The position numbers and the translations under genes are program-made. Shown here one piece after another: positions 25,383 through 33,604 of a DNA stretch of 33,632 nt. The first letter of the stretch is position 1, and each line of letters opens with the position of its first letter. This DNA comes from an uncultured Erysipelotrichaceae bacterium (GTDB taxonomy: Bacteria; Bacillota_I; Bacilli_A; Erysipelotrichales; Erysipelotrichaceae). Under the pieces are notes generated by a model. That model was not told where the DNA came from and ran no database searches. It saw only the letters and a program-made list of their open reading frames with translations. The stretch covers positions 1-33,632 of the forward strand of contig CACXCB010000275.1 of NCBI GenBank assembly GCA_902766005.1, given 5' to 3'.

Positions 25383-25784
25383 CTTCTTTTTCTTTTTTTC
25401 AAGGGCAGCCAGTTTTTTAAATACCGACTGATATCTGACTTCAGCCTGATGAATCTCTTTGATCTGCGGAACGGATTTCATCAGGGATTCCGTATCTTTC
25501 GCCTTTTCTTTCATGATGGTTTCGAGATTAGAAAACAACCTCTGGATGCCGAACAACTTGTAAACTCTTCTGACATATCTGATGTCATTTTCTTTTGGTG
25601 TAACTTTTGTATCGGTTAATTTTTCCAGAATCTGGAGATGCTTTTTTCTTTCTGTAATCATTCTTTCAACAGGCTCGGTCAAAGCAGCATCTTCCAGCAC
25701 ATGAACCAATGCCTCATATGCAAGAGTTTCATTAGCAATTTCCTGCTGTATCTTTAACAGTTTTTTTATATCTTTCTTTTCCAT
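25374..25784 (-). CDS. Ferritin-like (rubrerythrin-type) four-helix protein
   Basis: A 136-aa, nearly all-helical protein resembling the ferritin-like domain found alone or N-terminal to VIT1/CCC1 transporters: KKLLKIQQEIANETLAYEAL, then ExxxH (Glu45, His49) in ITERKKHLQILEKLT, the linker TKVTPKEND and VYKLFGIQRLFSNLE, and a last helix with IKEIHQAEVRYQ. In canonical members the last helix has ExxH; here Glu115 is followed by Tyr118, so one metal ligand may be lost. The C-terminus is a run of Lys. Start ATG 25784 lies 4 nt after the GT2 stop, with only a weak TAGGT site, suggesting coupling. It overlaps the convergent fusion gene by 9 bp. Family assignment is tentative. Confidence 0.5.
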   Translation of the reverse strand: MEKKDIKKLLKIQQEIANETLAYEALVHVLEDAALTEPVERMITERKKHLQILEKLTDTKVTPKENDIRYVRRVYKLFGIQRLFSNLETIMKEKAKDTESLMKSVPQIKEIHQAEVRYQSVFKKLAALEKKKKKLK

Positions 25785-25788
25785 ATAC

Positions 25789-26733
25789 CTATTTGATGAT
25801 GACCGCTTCATTCCGGTTTGTTTCAGTGATAATATAGTGCGGTCTTCTCTTTGTCTCCAGATAAATTTTTGCAATGTACTGTCCGATAATGCCAAGACAG
25901 AACAGCTGCAGTCCGCCGATAAATACGATGATACATACCGTTGATGCCCATCCGGCAACCGGATCTCCAAAAAGAAGCTTACGGATGATGATAAACAGCA
26001 GTGACAGTACAGATATGCCTGTCATAAATATACCAAACCAGGAAGCGATGCTCAGGGGTGTTTGGGAAAAACTCATGATGCCGTCCATTCCATACTGGAA
26101 CAGTTTCCAGAAACTCCACTTTGTTTTGCCCTTAAGTCTTTCCGCATTCTCATAAGACAGCCAGTATGTTTCAAAGCCTACCCAGCTGAACATGCCTTTG
26201 GAAAAACGGTTATATTCCTGCATGGCAAGCAATGCGTCAACCATTTTCCTTTTCATCATGCGATAGTCCCTGGCACCTTCTTCAATCTTCTCATCGGAAA
26301 TTCTGTTGATGCACTTGTAAAACATATTTGCAAACCAGCTTCTCATTACCGGTTCATTCTTACGATTGCTTCTTCTTGCGGCTACGCAATCATAATTACC
26401 CTGTTGCAGAATCGCATACATCTGTTCAAGCAGTTCGGGAGGATCCTGTAAATCTGCATCCATCACTGCAACATAATCCCCTTTCGCATTTGTCAAGCCC
26501 GCCAGCAGTGCTGCTTCTTTGCCGAAATTCCTCGAAAAGGATAAATAATAAATATTTTCATGATCCATGCTCATCTGTTTCAGGATGGACAGGGTTTCAT
26601 CCTGAGATCCGTCATCCACAAACAAAAGCTCATAAGGACAACCGTTTTTTTGCATCACCGGCAAAATCCTCTGCATAAAAACGGGCAGGGATTCCGCTTC
26701 ATTGAAACAGGGAATTACCACAGAAATCAGCAT
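25789..26733 (-). CDS. GT2 polyprenyl-phosphate glycosyltransferase (GtrB/DPM1-like)
   Basis: Family 2 glycosyltransferase that moves a sugar from a nucleotide-sugar to undecaprenyl phosphate on the inner membrane face. Signatures are ISVVIPCFNEAESLP, LLFVDDGSQDET (DDGS), the metal-binding VMDADLQDPPE (DxD), and YNRFSKGMFSWVGF. Two C-terminal membrane helices follow (about 230-252 and 262-285), then GIIGQYIAKIYLETKRRPHY, the tail typical of bactoprenol glucosyltransferases. At 314 aa it is complete. GGGAGG lies 7 nt before the ATG and an extended -10 at 26754-26762. The ferritin-like gene follows in the same unit. The glycosylated product (wall polymer, lipoteichoic acid, or O-antigen-like) is unknown. 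Confidence 0.9.
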   Translation of the reverse strand: MLISVVIPCFNEAESLPVFMQRILPVMQKNGCPYELLFVDDGSQDETLSILKQMSMDHENIYYLSFSRNFGKEAALLAGLTNAKGDYVAVMDADLQDPPELLEQMYAILQQGNYDCVAARRSNRKNEPVMRSWFANMFYKCINRISDEKIEEGARDYRMMKRKMVDALLAMQEYNRFSKGMFSWVGFETYWLSYENAERLKGKTKWSFWKLFQYGMDGIMSFSQTPLSIASWFGIFMTGISVLSLLFIIIRKLLFGDPVAGWASTVCIIVFIGGLQLFCLGIIGQYIAKIYLETKRRPHYIITETNRNEAVIIK

Positions 26734-26753
26734 ATGTTTTCCTCCCCTCTTCC

Positions 26754-26762
26754 ATTATACCA
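26754..26762 (-). promoter_or_regulatory. Extended -10 promoter of the GT2 gene
   Basis: TGGTATAAT on the minus strand just after the preceding terminator; unlike the leaderless cases, it leaves a short leader containing GGGAGG. Confidence 0.55.
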
Positions 26763-26765
26763 GAA

Positions 26766-26792
26766 AAGAAAAATCCTGATGCCTCAGGATTC
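26766..26792 (-). terminator. Terminator of the 273-aa gene
   Basis: A 9-bp stem (AAATCCTGA at 26771-26779 with TCAGGATTC at 26784-26792, one end mismatch) with a tetraloop, followed by TTTTTCTTTTC on the minus strand. The stop codon (26784-26786) is in the right arm. Confidence 0.75.
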
Positions 26793-27605
26793 TTCTTGTG
26801 TTATAGGTTTGATATTCCACATTTCCGAGAAACTCAGGAAACGGACTTCTTCCGCATTCAGTTTTGCCTGATTTCTCTGCTTGCGGATATTTCCTTCATG
26901 CACATGCGCAAGAATATTCTTGTTCATCATGTACTGTACATACAGGATTTTTTTCAGCAGGAACCAGTCAATGACATACTGATAAATGTATGGGAGCCTG
27001 TCCGGGACACTTGCCAGTTTTATCTTTGCTTCTTCCACTTTGGCGACAGAAGCATTGATGGCCAGTTCCTTTAATTGCTCATACTCCTTGAAATGCTCTT
27101 TGTCGAGTTTTCTCTGAATTGCACCCGGTTTAATCGTAAACAGTTGTGAGAATACTTCTGTGACTTTTGCAGTCTCTGTGATTGCAATTGAGACAATCTC
27201 ATTTTTGCATTCAATAAATTCACTGCCCGGTTCTGTCATGCAGTAGTACAGCCCCTTTGCGAAGAGATAGCCATACTTTTCATCAGGAAGAATCATTAAA
27301 GCTCTTTCTTCATCCTCTTTCGTCAAATACAAGATGTATGGATAAACCAGCGGTTTGCCCTCAAGCTTAAACACATCTTTATAACGAATGATCTGGTTGC
27401 TGATAGCTTCTTTGTTGATTTCGCTCTTTAAACCTATACAAATTTTTGTACCGGGCTCCAGCTTCAGCACTTCCTGTAAAGCTTCCAGCATTACAGGGTC
27501 GGTTTCTCCGAGATTCAGATAATCTTCAAGATAACCGTTAAATTCACAATCGTCTCCGTTTTTGCGGTTGTCGAGTTTCTTTTCCAGAATGGTACAAATA
27601 GGCAT
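26784..27605 (-). CDS. Hypothetical protein, no recognised family (273 aa)
   Basis: The sequence is soluble and mixed alpha/beta without signal peptide or membrane helices. It opens MPICTILEKKLDNRKNG, has a Pro/Gly-rich middle (LEPGTKICIGLKSE, LVYPYILYLTKEDEE), a segment YGYLFAKGLYYCMTEPGSEFIECKNE that may bind a ligand, and a long helical C-terminal half (KLDKEHFKEYEQLKELAIN, AKVEEAKIKLASVPDRLP). No nucleotide-binding or metal motif is clear. GGAGGG 7 nt before ATG 27605 fixes the start. It forms its own unit: promoter TTGACA-16-TATCAT, an ATTGT-5-ACAAT dyad over the start of transcription, and a terminator sharing its stop codon. The dyad suggests regulated expression. Confidence 0.55.
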   Translation of the reverse strand: MPICTILEKKLDNRKNGDDCEFNGYLEDYLNLGETDPVMLEALQEVLKLEPGTKICIGLKSEINKEAISNQIIRYKDVFKLEGKPLVYPYILYLTKEDEERALMILPDEKYGYLFAKGLYYCMTEPGSEFIECKNEIVSIAITETAKVTEVFSQLFTIKPGAIQRKLDKEHFKEYEQLKELAINASVAKVEEAKIKLASVPDRLPYIYQYVIDWFLLKKILYVQYMMNKNILAHVHEGNIRKQRNQAKLNAEEVRFLSFSEMWNIKPITQEES

Positions 27606-27634
27606 ATTGTTTCCCTCCAATGATTCTGTTGATT

Positions 27635-27678
27635 ATTGTACCCAACAATCATGATAATATTATATGCATGTATGTCAA
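27635..27678 (-). promoter_or_regulatory. Promoter with dyad operator for the 273-aa gene
   Basis: TTGACA (27673-27678), a 16-bp spacer and TATCAT (27651-27656) on the minus strand. A perfect inverted repeat ATTGT-accca-ACAAT (27635-27649) covers the predicted start site, a position suited to repression. Confidence 0.5.
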
Positions 27679-27749
27679 AAAATCAATCAAAAAGACCATT
27701 GATGCATGTTTTTATCGACATTATGAGGCTATGGATATTTTCTATCTGA

Positions 27750-27758
27750 TGATATAAA
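27750..27758 (+). promoter_or_regulatory. Extended -10 promoter abutting the addB start
   Basis: TGATATAAA (TGn plus hexamer) ends 9 nt before ATG 27768, the same spacing as at the MATE gene. No Shine-Dalgarno is present. Confidence 0.45.
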
Positions 27759-27767
27759 ATGTCTCAT

Positions 27768-30347
27768 ATGAAAACAATAATATGTGAAGAATATCAAAAG
27801 GAAATCCTTCTGCATGCACTTGCAGAAAAGGCTGAAGGCACTTTGACAGACCTTCAGGTAAAATCTCTTGCCAACCTGTTTGAGGAAGAAAGCGAAGACA
27901 TGCCTGCAAGACTTTTATACATCGCTGCCATCTTAAAAAATAATGAGGAAGAGTATCCGATCTACCGGGACATGTTTTCTTTTCCTGCCTTTTTACAGGA
28001 AATTCTTTCTTTTGCCAAAGAGTGCATTCTCTATGGCATTGCACCGTCTTCCCTTCCAAGCGCAAATATGCAGGAAGCTGAACTTAGAAAAATCATTCAG
28101 GCAGTCGTAAAAACAGATTTGCCTGAAAAAAGAACAATCGCAAAAAGCGAAGAAAAAATACAGGAAATTCTTACACAAAAGGATGTGTCCTTGTACCCTT
28201 TCTTTGAAAAAAATCCATTCTATTACCGCATACGTGAAAGACTCCGCCAGCATCTTCCGGAGGAAGCTGTCGGAATGCATGAACCTCAAAAGCATCTTCG
28301 TTTTGCCTTGAACATGCGCCAGGAAATTGAAGCCGTGGCACAGGACATCTGCATGAAAAAAGCTTCATCTATGATCGTCTTATGCAATCCTTCTTCCTAT
28401 CTTCCTGTCTTGGAAGAGGTGTTTCACCGCTACCATATCCCCTATTCTGTTACAGACAGAGCTGTTTATATTCATATACATACGGTTTTTGAGGCATTGG
28501 GTAATCTCTCAATGCGTAAAGATATTCCTTCTTTTATCGATGCCTTGAAAAAGGATGCATTCCCGCATGTATGCAACGATGAACTGATTCGTTTTTTTGA
28601 AGATGTTCTGGTTGATTTTGACAAGCCGATTGACATCTGCAGTCATCTGGAAAATACGGTATTTCAAAGCAATGCACGCTTTTTGCAACCATTGGAAAAA
28701 GAAGCGGAGATCTATTTCAACCATATTTATGATGATTTGACATACCTGCTGGAAAGTGAAGATGCAAAGGATGCATTAATCCGGGCTTTCAAGATCATGC
28801 AGAAATCCCCTTTCCTGCAAAAGCAGGAGGAGCTTTCCGCAGCTATGCAGATCCGCACTTCATTATCCGAATCATTGGAAATGATTCAAGGTGAAGAAGA
28901 GGCACGCTTTTTCCTGGATACCGTTCTTACCATGACATCTTCTGCCTCTGCATATATCACGGATTTCTGTATGGTTACAGATCTGAGCCATCCTTTGCCG
29001 GCAAAAGAAAATGCCTATATTCTCGGCTGTTCGGGAACTTCCTATCCGGGCTTTCAGGCAAATAAAGGATTATTTGATGAAAGCTATCTTTCCCGCGTCG
29101 GACTGTATCCTTCAATGGAAGAAAGATATGACATCTATACTTCACAACTGGAATGGCTCAATACTTGTGCCGCAAAGAATCTTTACTACTCCTATGCCAA
29201 TAACGATTATCAGGGAAGGGAAATTCAGCTTTCATTTGTCATTGAAACAATGTTTGATAAAAAGAGTATTCAGAAGTGGAATCTCAAAACAATGGCTCCG
29301 TTAAAAGATCCGGTGCATTCGATTCTTCCTGAAACAGCACAGGAGCTGTTTAAAGGCGACGGCTATATCCACGGGTCAATCAGCACCATCGAACGATATT
29401 TTCAATGTGCGTATTCCTACTTCCTGCAATCCGGATTAAAGCTGCGCAAAAAAGAGATCGGCGGACTGGATGCAAGAACAACCGGTGATATTGCCCATTC
29501 GGTTCTTGAACACGCAATTTTAAAATACGGAAAAGATTATGCTTCGATACCGGAAGAAAAATTACGTGAAATCATACATGCAAGTTTTGAAGTTCTGGAT
29601 ATTATGCATCCCCATATGAAGATATTGCATCAGATGAGCGAGGAACGCCTGTTCCGCCAGCTAAAGATGTCCCTTCTGTTCTTAGCAGATTTTGAAAAGA
29701 GTACCGCTTTTATCCCCGAAGCTGTGGAAAAGAAATTCGAAGAGGAAATCGTTCAAGGCGTAAAACTGCGGGGAACAATTGACCGTGTCAACCTTTTTGC
29801 CGACATGGTGGAGATCATCGACTACAAATCCTCCATCCATACCCTTTCCCAAGAAAAGGTTCTTGCGGGCATTCAGCTGCAGCTGCTGACATATGCGATT
29901 ATCGCAAACAGACTGTATCACAAAGATGTTGCCGGTGTATACTACTTCTCCTTCAAGCAGGAACCGGTTCCCGTTCAGGCAATGAAAAAAGTAAGAAAAG
30001 AAATCGAAGAAACAAGCTGGGATGAAGAGGCCGAATTTGAAAGAATGATTCACTCCCGCATGATGAAGGGATGGACCTTTATGGATCGTCCGACGGAAAT
30101 AGATGACGGAAGCAGGCATATGTCCTTGCGATCTACTTATATCTTCGAAGATGTACAGGAAATCATTTCCGCTTTGTATACATATTTTCAGGATTCCCTT
30201 CTGCAGGGCTATATTCCCCTGAATCCGTTAGAAGATGCATGCGGGTTCTGTGAACTGAAATCCATTTGCCGTTTCCACGGCCTTTACAGAAAAGCGGAAC
30301 ATGTTACCGATCTGACACTGGAGAAAGGAGGAAAAGATGAGATTTGA
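27768..30347 (+). CDS. addB: AddB/RexB-type helicase-nuclease subunit
   Basis: Subunit of the AddAB double-strand-break-processing enzyme. The C-terminal RecB-type nuclease has Asp672 (GTIDRV), Asp685 and Lys687 (IIDYKSS). Four Cys expected to hold a [4Fe-4S] cluster are visible: Cys547 (YFQCAYSYFL), then Cys825, Cys828 and Cys834 in CGFCELKSIC (C-x2-C-x5-C). The N-terminus shows no Walker A, as in RexB-like forms, and the protein (859 aa) is shorter than Bacillus AddB (about 1160). ATG 27768 is preferred; ATG 27759 lies within the region next to the -10. The addA start overlaps its end by 11 bp. Confidence 0.88.
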   Translation: MKTIICEEYQKEILLHALAEKAEGTLTDLQVKSLANLFEEESEDMPARLLYIAAILKNNEEEYPIYRDMFSFPAFLQEILSFAKECILYGIAPSSLPSANMQEAELRKIIQAVVKTDLPEKRTIAKSEEKIQEILTQKDVSLYPFFEKNPFYYRIRERLRQHLPEEAVGMHEPQKHLRFALNMRQEIEAVAQDICMKKASSMIVLCNPSSYLPVLEEVFHRYHIPYSVTDRAVYIHIHTVFEALGNLSMRKDIPSFIDALKKDAFPHVCNDELIRFFEDVLVDFDKPIDICSHLENTVFQSNARFLQPLEKEAEIYFNHIYDDLTYLLESEDAKDALIRAFKIMQKSPFLQKQEELSAAMQIRTSLSESLEMIQGEEEARFFLDTVLTMTSSASAYITDFCMVTDLSHPLPAKENAYILGCSGTSYPGFQANKGLFDESYLSRVGLYPSMEERYDIYTSQLEWLNTCAAKNLYYSYANNDYQGREIQLSFVIETMFDKKSIQKWNLKTMAPLKDPVHSILPETAQELFKGDGYIHGSISTIERYFQCAYSYFLQSGLKLRKKEIGGLDARTTGDIAHSVLEHAILKYGKDYASIPEEKLREIIHASFEVLDIMHPHMKILHQMSEERLFRQLKMSLLFLADFEKSTAFIPEAVEKKFEEEIVQGVKLRGTIDRVNLFADMVEIIDYKSSIHTLSQEKVLAGIQLQLLTYAIIANRLYHKDVAGVYYFSFKQEPVPVQAMKKVRKEIEETSWDEEAEFERMIHSRMMKGWTFMDRPTEIDDGSRHMSLRSTYIFEDVQEIISALYTYFQDSLLQGYIPLNPLEDACGFCELKSICRFHGLYRKAEHVTDLTLEKGGKDEI

Positions 30348-33300
30348 CCCTGAACAGACTAAGGCAATTGAAGCTACAGGAACGAATATCCTTGTCTCTG
30401 CCTCCGCCGGTGCCGGCAAAACCGGTGTCCTAGTCGGCAGACTTTCCAAAAGAATCCTGCGTGACCACATTCCCGTTTCGCGCATACTGGCGATGACATT
30501 TACCCAGGCTGCCGCTGCCGAAATGAAAAAAAGACTGGCACAGCAGTTGAATACGGCTTATCTCGAGGCAACGGACAGTGAACAGAAACAATGGGTCGGC
30601 AGCCAGCTGATCGAACTTGAATCTGCTTCCATCACGACCATTGACTCCTATTGCCTAACAATCATTCAGAAATATTGCAATGTCATCGGATTGAATCCTG
30701 CCATCTATGCAAACATTCTTGATGAAGGCAAAAAGAAAATTCTTCAAAAAACAGCATACCTGGAAGCATTGGCGTTTTTTGCAGAAAATTATCCCGAATT
30801 AACCTTGCGGCTTCTGGAATACTTCAGTCCCCGAAGCGAAGACTATGATAGTCTTTATGAGATTGTCTGCAAAATCAACGACAACGCTCAATCCGATGTC
30901 AATCCGGATGAATGGTATGAAAAAGCGAAAAATTCCTATGCGCATATCCGTTCACTGCAGGATCTGAATAACGAGGTAAAAAAATCTTTTTTCGGCTACT
31001 TCCTTTTAAAAATCAGCCAGATGCAGAATCATCTTCTGCTCATGAAAAGCAGCCTGAATGAAGGAGAAAAAGTCACACCGGAAAAACTGCTTCCTTATGA
31101 ACATATGCTGACCAACTGCATCAATTTTCTGCAGGAGGAAAACTACGGCATGTTTGTGACAAGCCTGCAGAATCTTGTATATAATGCAACTCTTGCCAAC
31201 ACCAAAAACGCAGTTTATTCAGAACATCGCAAAGCGATGGAAGATATTCTAAAAAAACTTCTCGAGATCTGCTTTGATGAAAAGATGCTGATTCAAGATC
31301 ATAACGATCTCACCGATCTTTGTGCACTGCTTGTTGATCTTTCTGAAATGTCCTACAGATTGTTTCAGGAAAAGAAGGTTGAGAACGTGTCCATGGATTT
31401 CTCCGATATGGAGCGCTATGCCCTTGACATCCTGAACAGAAACAACGGCGTCATTGCCGATATCATTCGTGATTCCCTGGATGAAATCATGGTTGATGAA
31501 TTCCAAGATACAAGTTTTCTGCAGAACGAAATCATCGAAAAGATTTCCAATGGTAAAAATGTCTTCCGTGTCGGTGATGTTAAACAGTCCATCTACCGCT
31601 TCCGCCAGGCCAAACCGCAATTGATGCGCTCATTAATGGATGATCCAAATACATTGCAGATTACCCTTCGCCATAATTACCGTTCCAGACAGAGTATTGT
31701 CGGATTTACCAACCTTCTGTTTGGAAAGATCATGAATATCGAAGGTATGAAAGATACATATCTCGAAAAGGACTCCGTCAGTATCGGTGCCGACTACCAG
31801 AAGGAAGAGCCGGTTCCTGTAACCTTTGCGATGTTGATGGAAAAGGGAGAGGATGAGGAATCTTTCAGCGGAAAACAGGCAAAGGCATTATGGATTGCCC
31901 AGAAGATTCTCTCCATGAAGGAAGAAAACCCTTCCCTCTCCTATCGCTCTTTTGCGATCCTTGTCAAAGCTCATGCAGATAAATCCATCATCAGGAATGC
32001 CTTCGATGAATATGGAATTCCTTATGACATTGATGCCCGTGAAGGATTCTACCAAAGCACTCTATGCCAGACAATTCTTTCGATGGTCAGATTCATGACA
32101 GATGATACCGACATGGTTTCTTTGGCATCAATATTAACTTCTACTTTCTACCAGCTGACTGATGAGGAACTTGCCACTTTGAAAATCGGCAATTCCTCCA
32201 TCCTGGAAGGTGTAAAACGGTATCATCCGGAAGTTCTTTTAGAGATGGATGAATTACGGGATATTGCAAGAAATGAAGGCATTATGGCAATGCTGAAAGA
32301 AATAGCATACCGTCATGACTTCTACAATCTGCTTTCTTCCAAGCAGCAGGCAAATTTTGATTTCCTGTATGAAAAAATTGCCAATGCATCTATAGATAAT
32401 CTTTTCTCCTTCCTGGATATTTTGGAAGCAGGCGAAGATGAAAAGAGCTCAGAAGCATCCGCCAAAGGAAAAGATGATGATCTTGTTACCGTCACAACCA
32501 TCCACCAATCCAAGGGACTGCAGTATAAAATCGTCTTTTTATGGGCAACAAGCCGCAACGACTTTGCGGATGGAAGGAATCAGGTACTCATTGATGATAC
32601 TTTGATGCTTGGCTTCCATCATCTTTCCTTCCCCAACCGCACAAGAAGAACAACGATCCAGCGGATCGCTGTAGAACATCACGCAAATATTGAGGATCTG
32701 GAAGAGTTTACAAGACTTCTCTATGTAGCAATCACCCGCGCTGAAGAGAGGCTCTTCATTGTGGATTCCATCAAGAAGGAATTCCCTATACAAGAAGTGT
32801 CGTTAGCCCTTGCGGCAAACCGCAAAGGCATGAGCGGATTGATTCTTTCTGCTTTGATGAAAAATGCATTATTTGAAAGAATTGAAGCTCAACCGATTAT
32901 GGCAGAAAAACAGGAGATCATGGGATCTGAGACTGTATCTCATCTGCCTGTATTTGATGTGGATATTCCGTTGTTTCCAACTATTGAAACACCGAGTATG
33001 CACGAGATGAAATATCTGCCTGATCTGGATACTTCCAGACGAGGCGGAAAGAGACACGGCAGTCTTGTTCATGAAACCATTGAAAAACTTCCTAACAAAC
33101 TTTGGGCAATGGATGATCTGGAAGGCACCGATTTGTTTGTCAATGACAGGCAGAAAATACTTCGTTTTTCCAATTCGGATTTATACAAAGAATGTCTGAA
33201 CATGGAAATCCATAAAGAATTTCCGTTTTTCATTGCCAAAGAGAATATGCGCATGTCAGGTGTTATGGACTTTGTGGCAATCGGAGATAAGAAAATCATC

Positions 33301-33465
33301 ATGATTGATTTCAAGACAGATAATGCATCTGTGAATGAAATCGTCAACCGCTATATACAACAGATGGAAGCATACAAAAAAGCTTTACAAATACTTTATC
33401 CCGCAAAACAGATAGAAATATACTTATGGGCTTTCCATCATGATCATGAAATCAGAATCTTTTAG
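30337..33465 (+). CDS. addA: AddA helicase-nuclease subunit
   Basis: UvrD/SF1A helicase with C-terminal nuclease that, with AddB, resects double-strand breaks for RecA. The Q motif (DPEQTKAI, Gln7), Walker A SASAGAGKT (21-29), motif Ia TFTQAAAAEM, Walker B VDEFQDT (Asp387-Glu388), QSIYRFRQA, VTTIHQSKGLQYKIV and motif VI YVAITRAEERL are all present. The nuclease has GSLVHETI (His), Asp978 (VMDFV), Asp991 and Lys993 (IDFKTD). At 1042 aa it is shorter than Bacillus AddA (about 1230), with both activities retained. GGAGG and an 11-bp overlap with addB show coupling. The stop codon is fused to a hairpin (33465-33483). Confidence 0.96.
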   Translation: MRFDPEQTKAIEATGTNILVSASAGAGKTGVLVGRLSKRILRDHIPVSRILAMTFTQAAAAEMKKRLAQQLNTAYLEATDSEQKQWVGSQLIELESASITTIDSYCLTIIQKYCNVIGLNPAIYANILDEGKKKILQKTAYLEALAFFAENYPELTLRLLEYFSPRSEDYDSLYEIVCKINDNAQSDVNPDEWYEKAKNSYAHIRSLQDLNNEVKKSFFGYFLLKISQMQNHLLLMKSSLNEGEKVTPEKLLPYEHMLTNCINFLQEENYGMFVTSLQNLVYNATLANTKNAVYSEHRKAMEDILKKLLEICFDEKMLIQDHNDLTDLCALLVDLSEMSYRLFQEKKVENVSMDFSDMERYALDILNRNNGVIADIIRDSLDEIMVDEFQDTSFLQNEIIEKISNGKNVFRVGDVKQSIYRFRQAKPQLMRSLMDDPNTLQITLRHNYRSRQSIVGFTNLLFGKIMNIEGMKDTYLEKDSVSIGADYQKEEPVPVTFAMLMEKGEDEESFSGKQAKALWIAQKILSMKEENPSLSYRSFAILVKAHADKSIIRNAFDEYGIPYDIDAREGFYQSTLCQTILSMVRFMTDDTDMVSLASILTSTFYQLTDEELATLKIGNSSILEGVKRYHPEVLLEMDELRDIARNEGIMAMLKEIAYRHDFYNLLSSKQQANFDFLYEKIANASIDNLFSFLDILEAGEDEKSSEASAKGKDDDLVTVTTIHQSKGLQYKIVFLWATSRNDFADGRNQVLIDDTLMLGFHHLSFPNRTRRTTIQRIAVEHHANIEDLEEFTRLLYVAITRAEERLFIVDSIKKEFPIQEVSLALAANRKGMSGLILSALMKNALFERIEAQPIMAEKQEIMGSETVSHLPVFDVDIPLFPTIETPSMHEMKYLPDLDTSRRGGKRHGSLVHETIEKLPNKLWAMDDLEGTDLFVNDRQKILRFSNSDLYKECLNMEIHKEFPFFIAKENMRMSGVMDFVAIGDKKIIMIDFKTDNASVNEIVNRYIQQMEAYKKALQILYPAKQIEIYLWAFHHDHEIRIF

Positions 33466-33483
33466 GGATATTCTTCATATCCC
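33465..33483 (+). terminator. Hairpin at the end of addA (weak terminator)
   Basis: GGGATAT (33465-33471) pairs with ATATCCC (33477-33483) around a 5-nt loop, starting in the addA stop codon. No T-run follows, so it may protect the 3' end or need other factors. Confidence 0.35.
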
Positions 33484-33550
33484 GACAATGAAGCAGCGCG
33501 GAGAGTAATTTCCGGATAAACCATTGAAAAATGGTCAAAATGAATGGATT

Positions 33551-33570
33551 TGACGGGTTATGACGGGTTA
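33551..33570. repeat. Perfect tandem decamer TGACGGGTTA x2
   Basis: Two identical 10-bp units follow directly, 86 bp after the addA stop. They sit between a possible -35 (TTGACG) and TATAAG, so they may be an operator. They belong to an otherwise gene-free right end (33466-33632), where only edge-truncated, Shine-Dalgarno-less frames are open. Confidence 0.6.
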
Positions 33571-33604
33571 TATAAGCGGAATTTTGTACAATCCGCAAGG
33601 CGAT

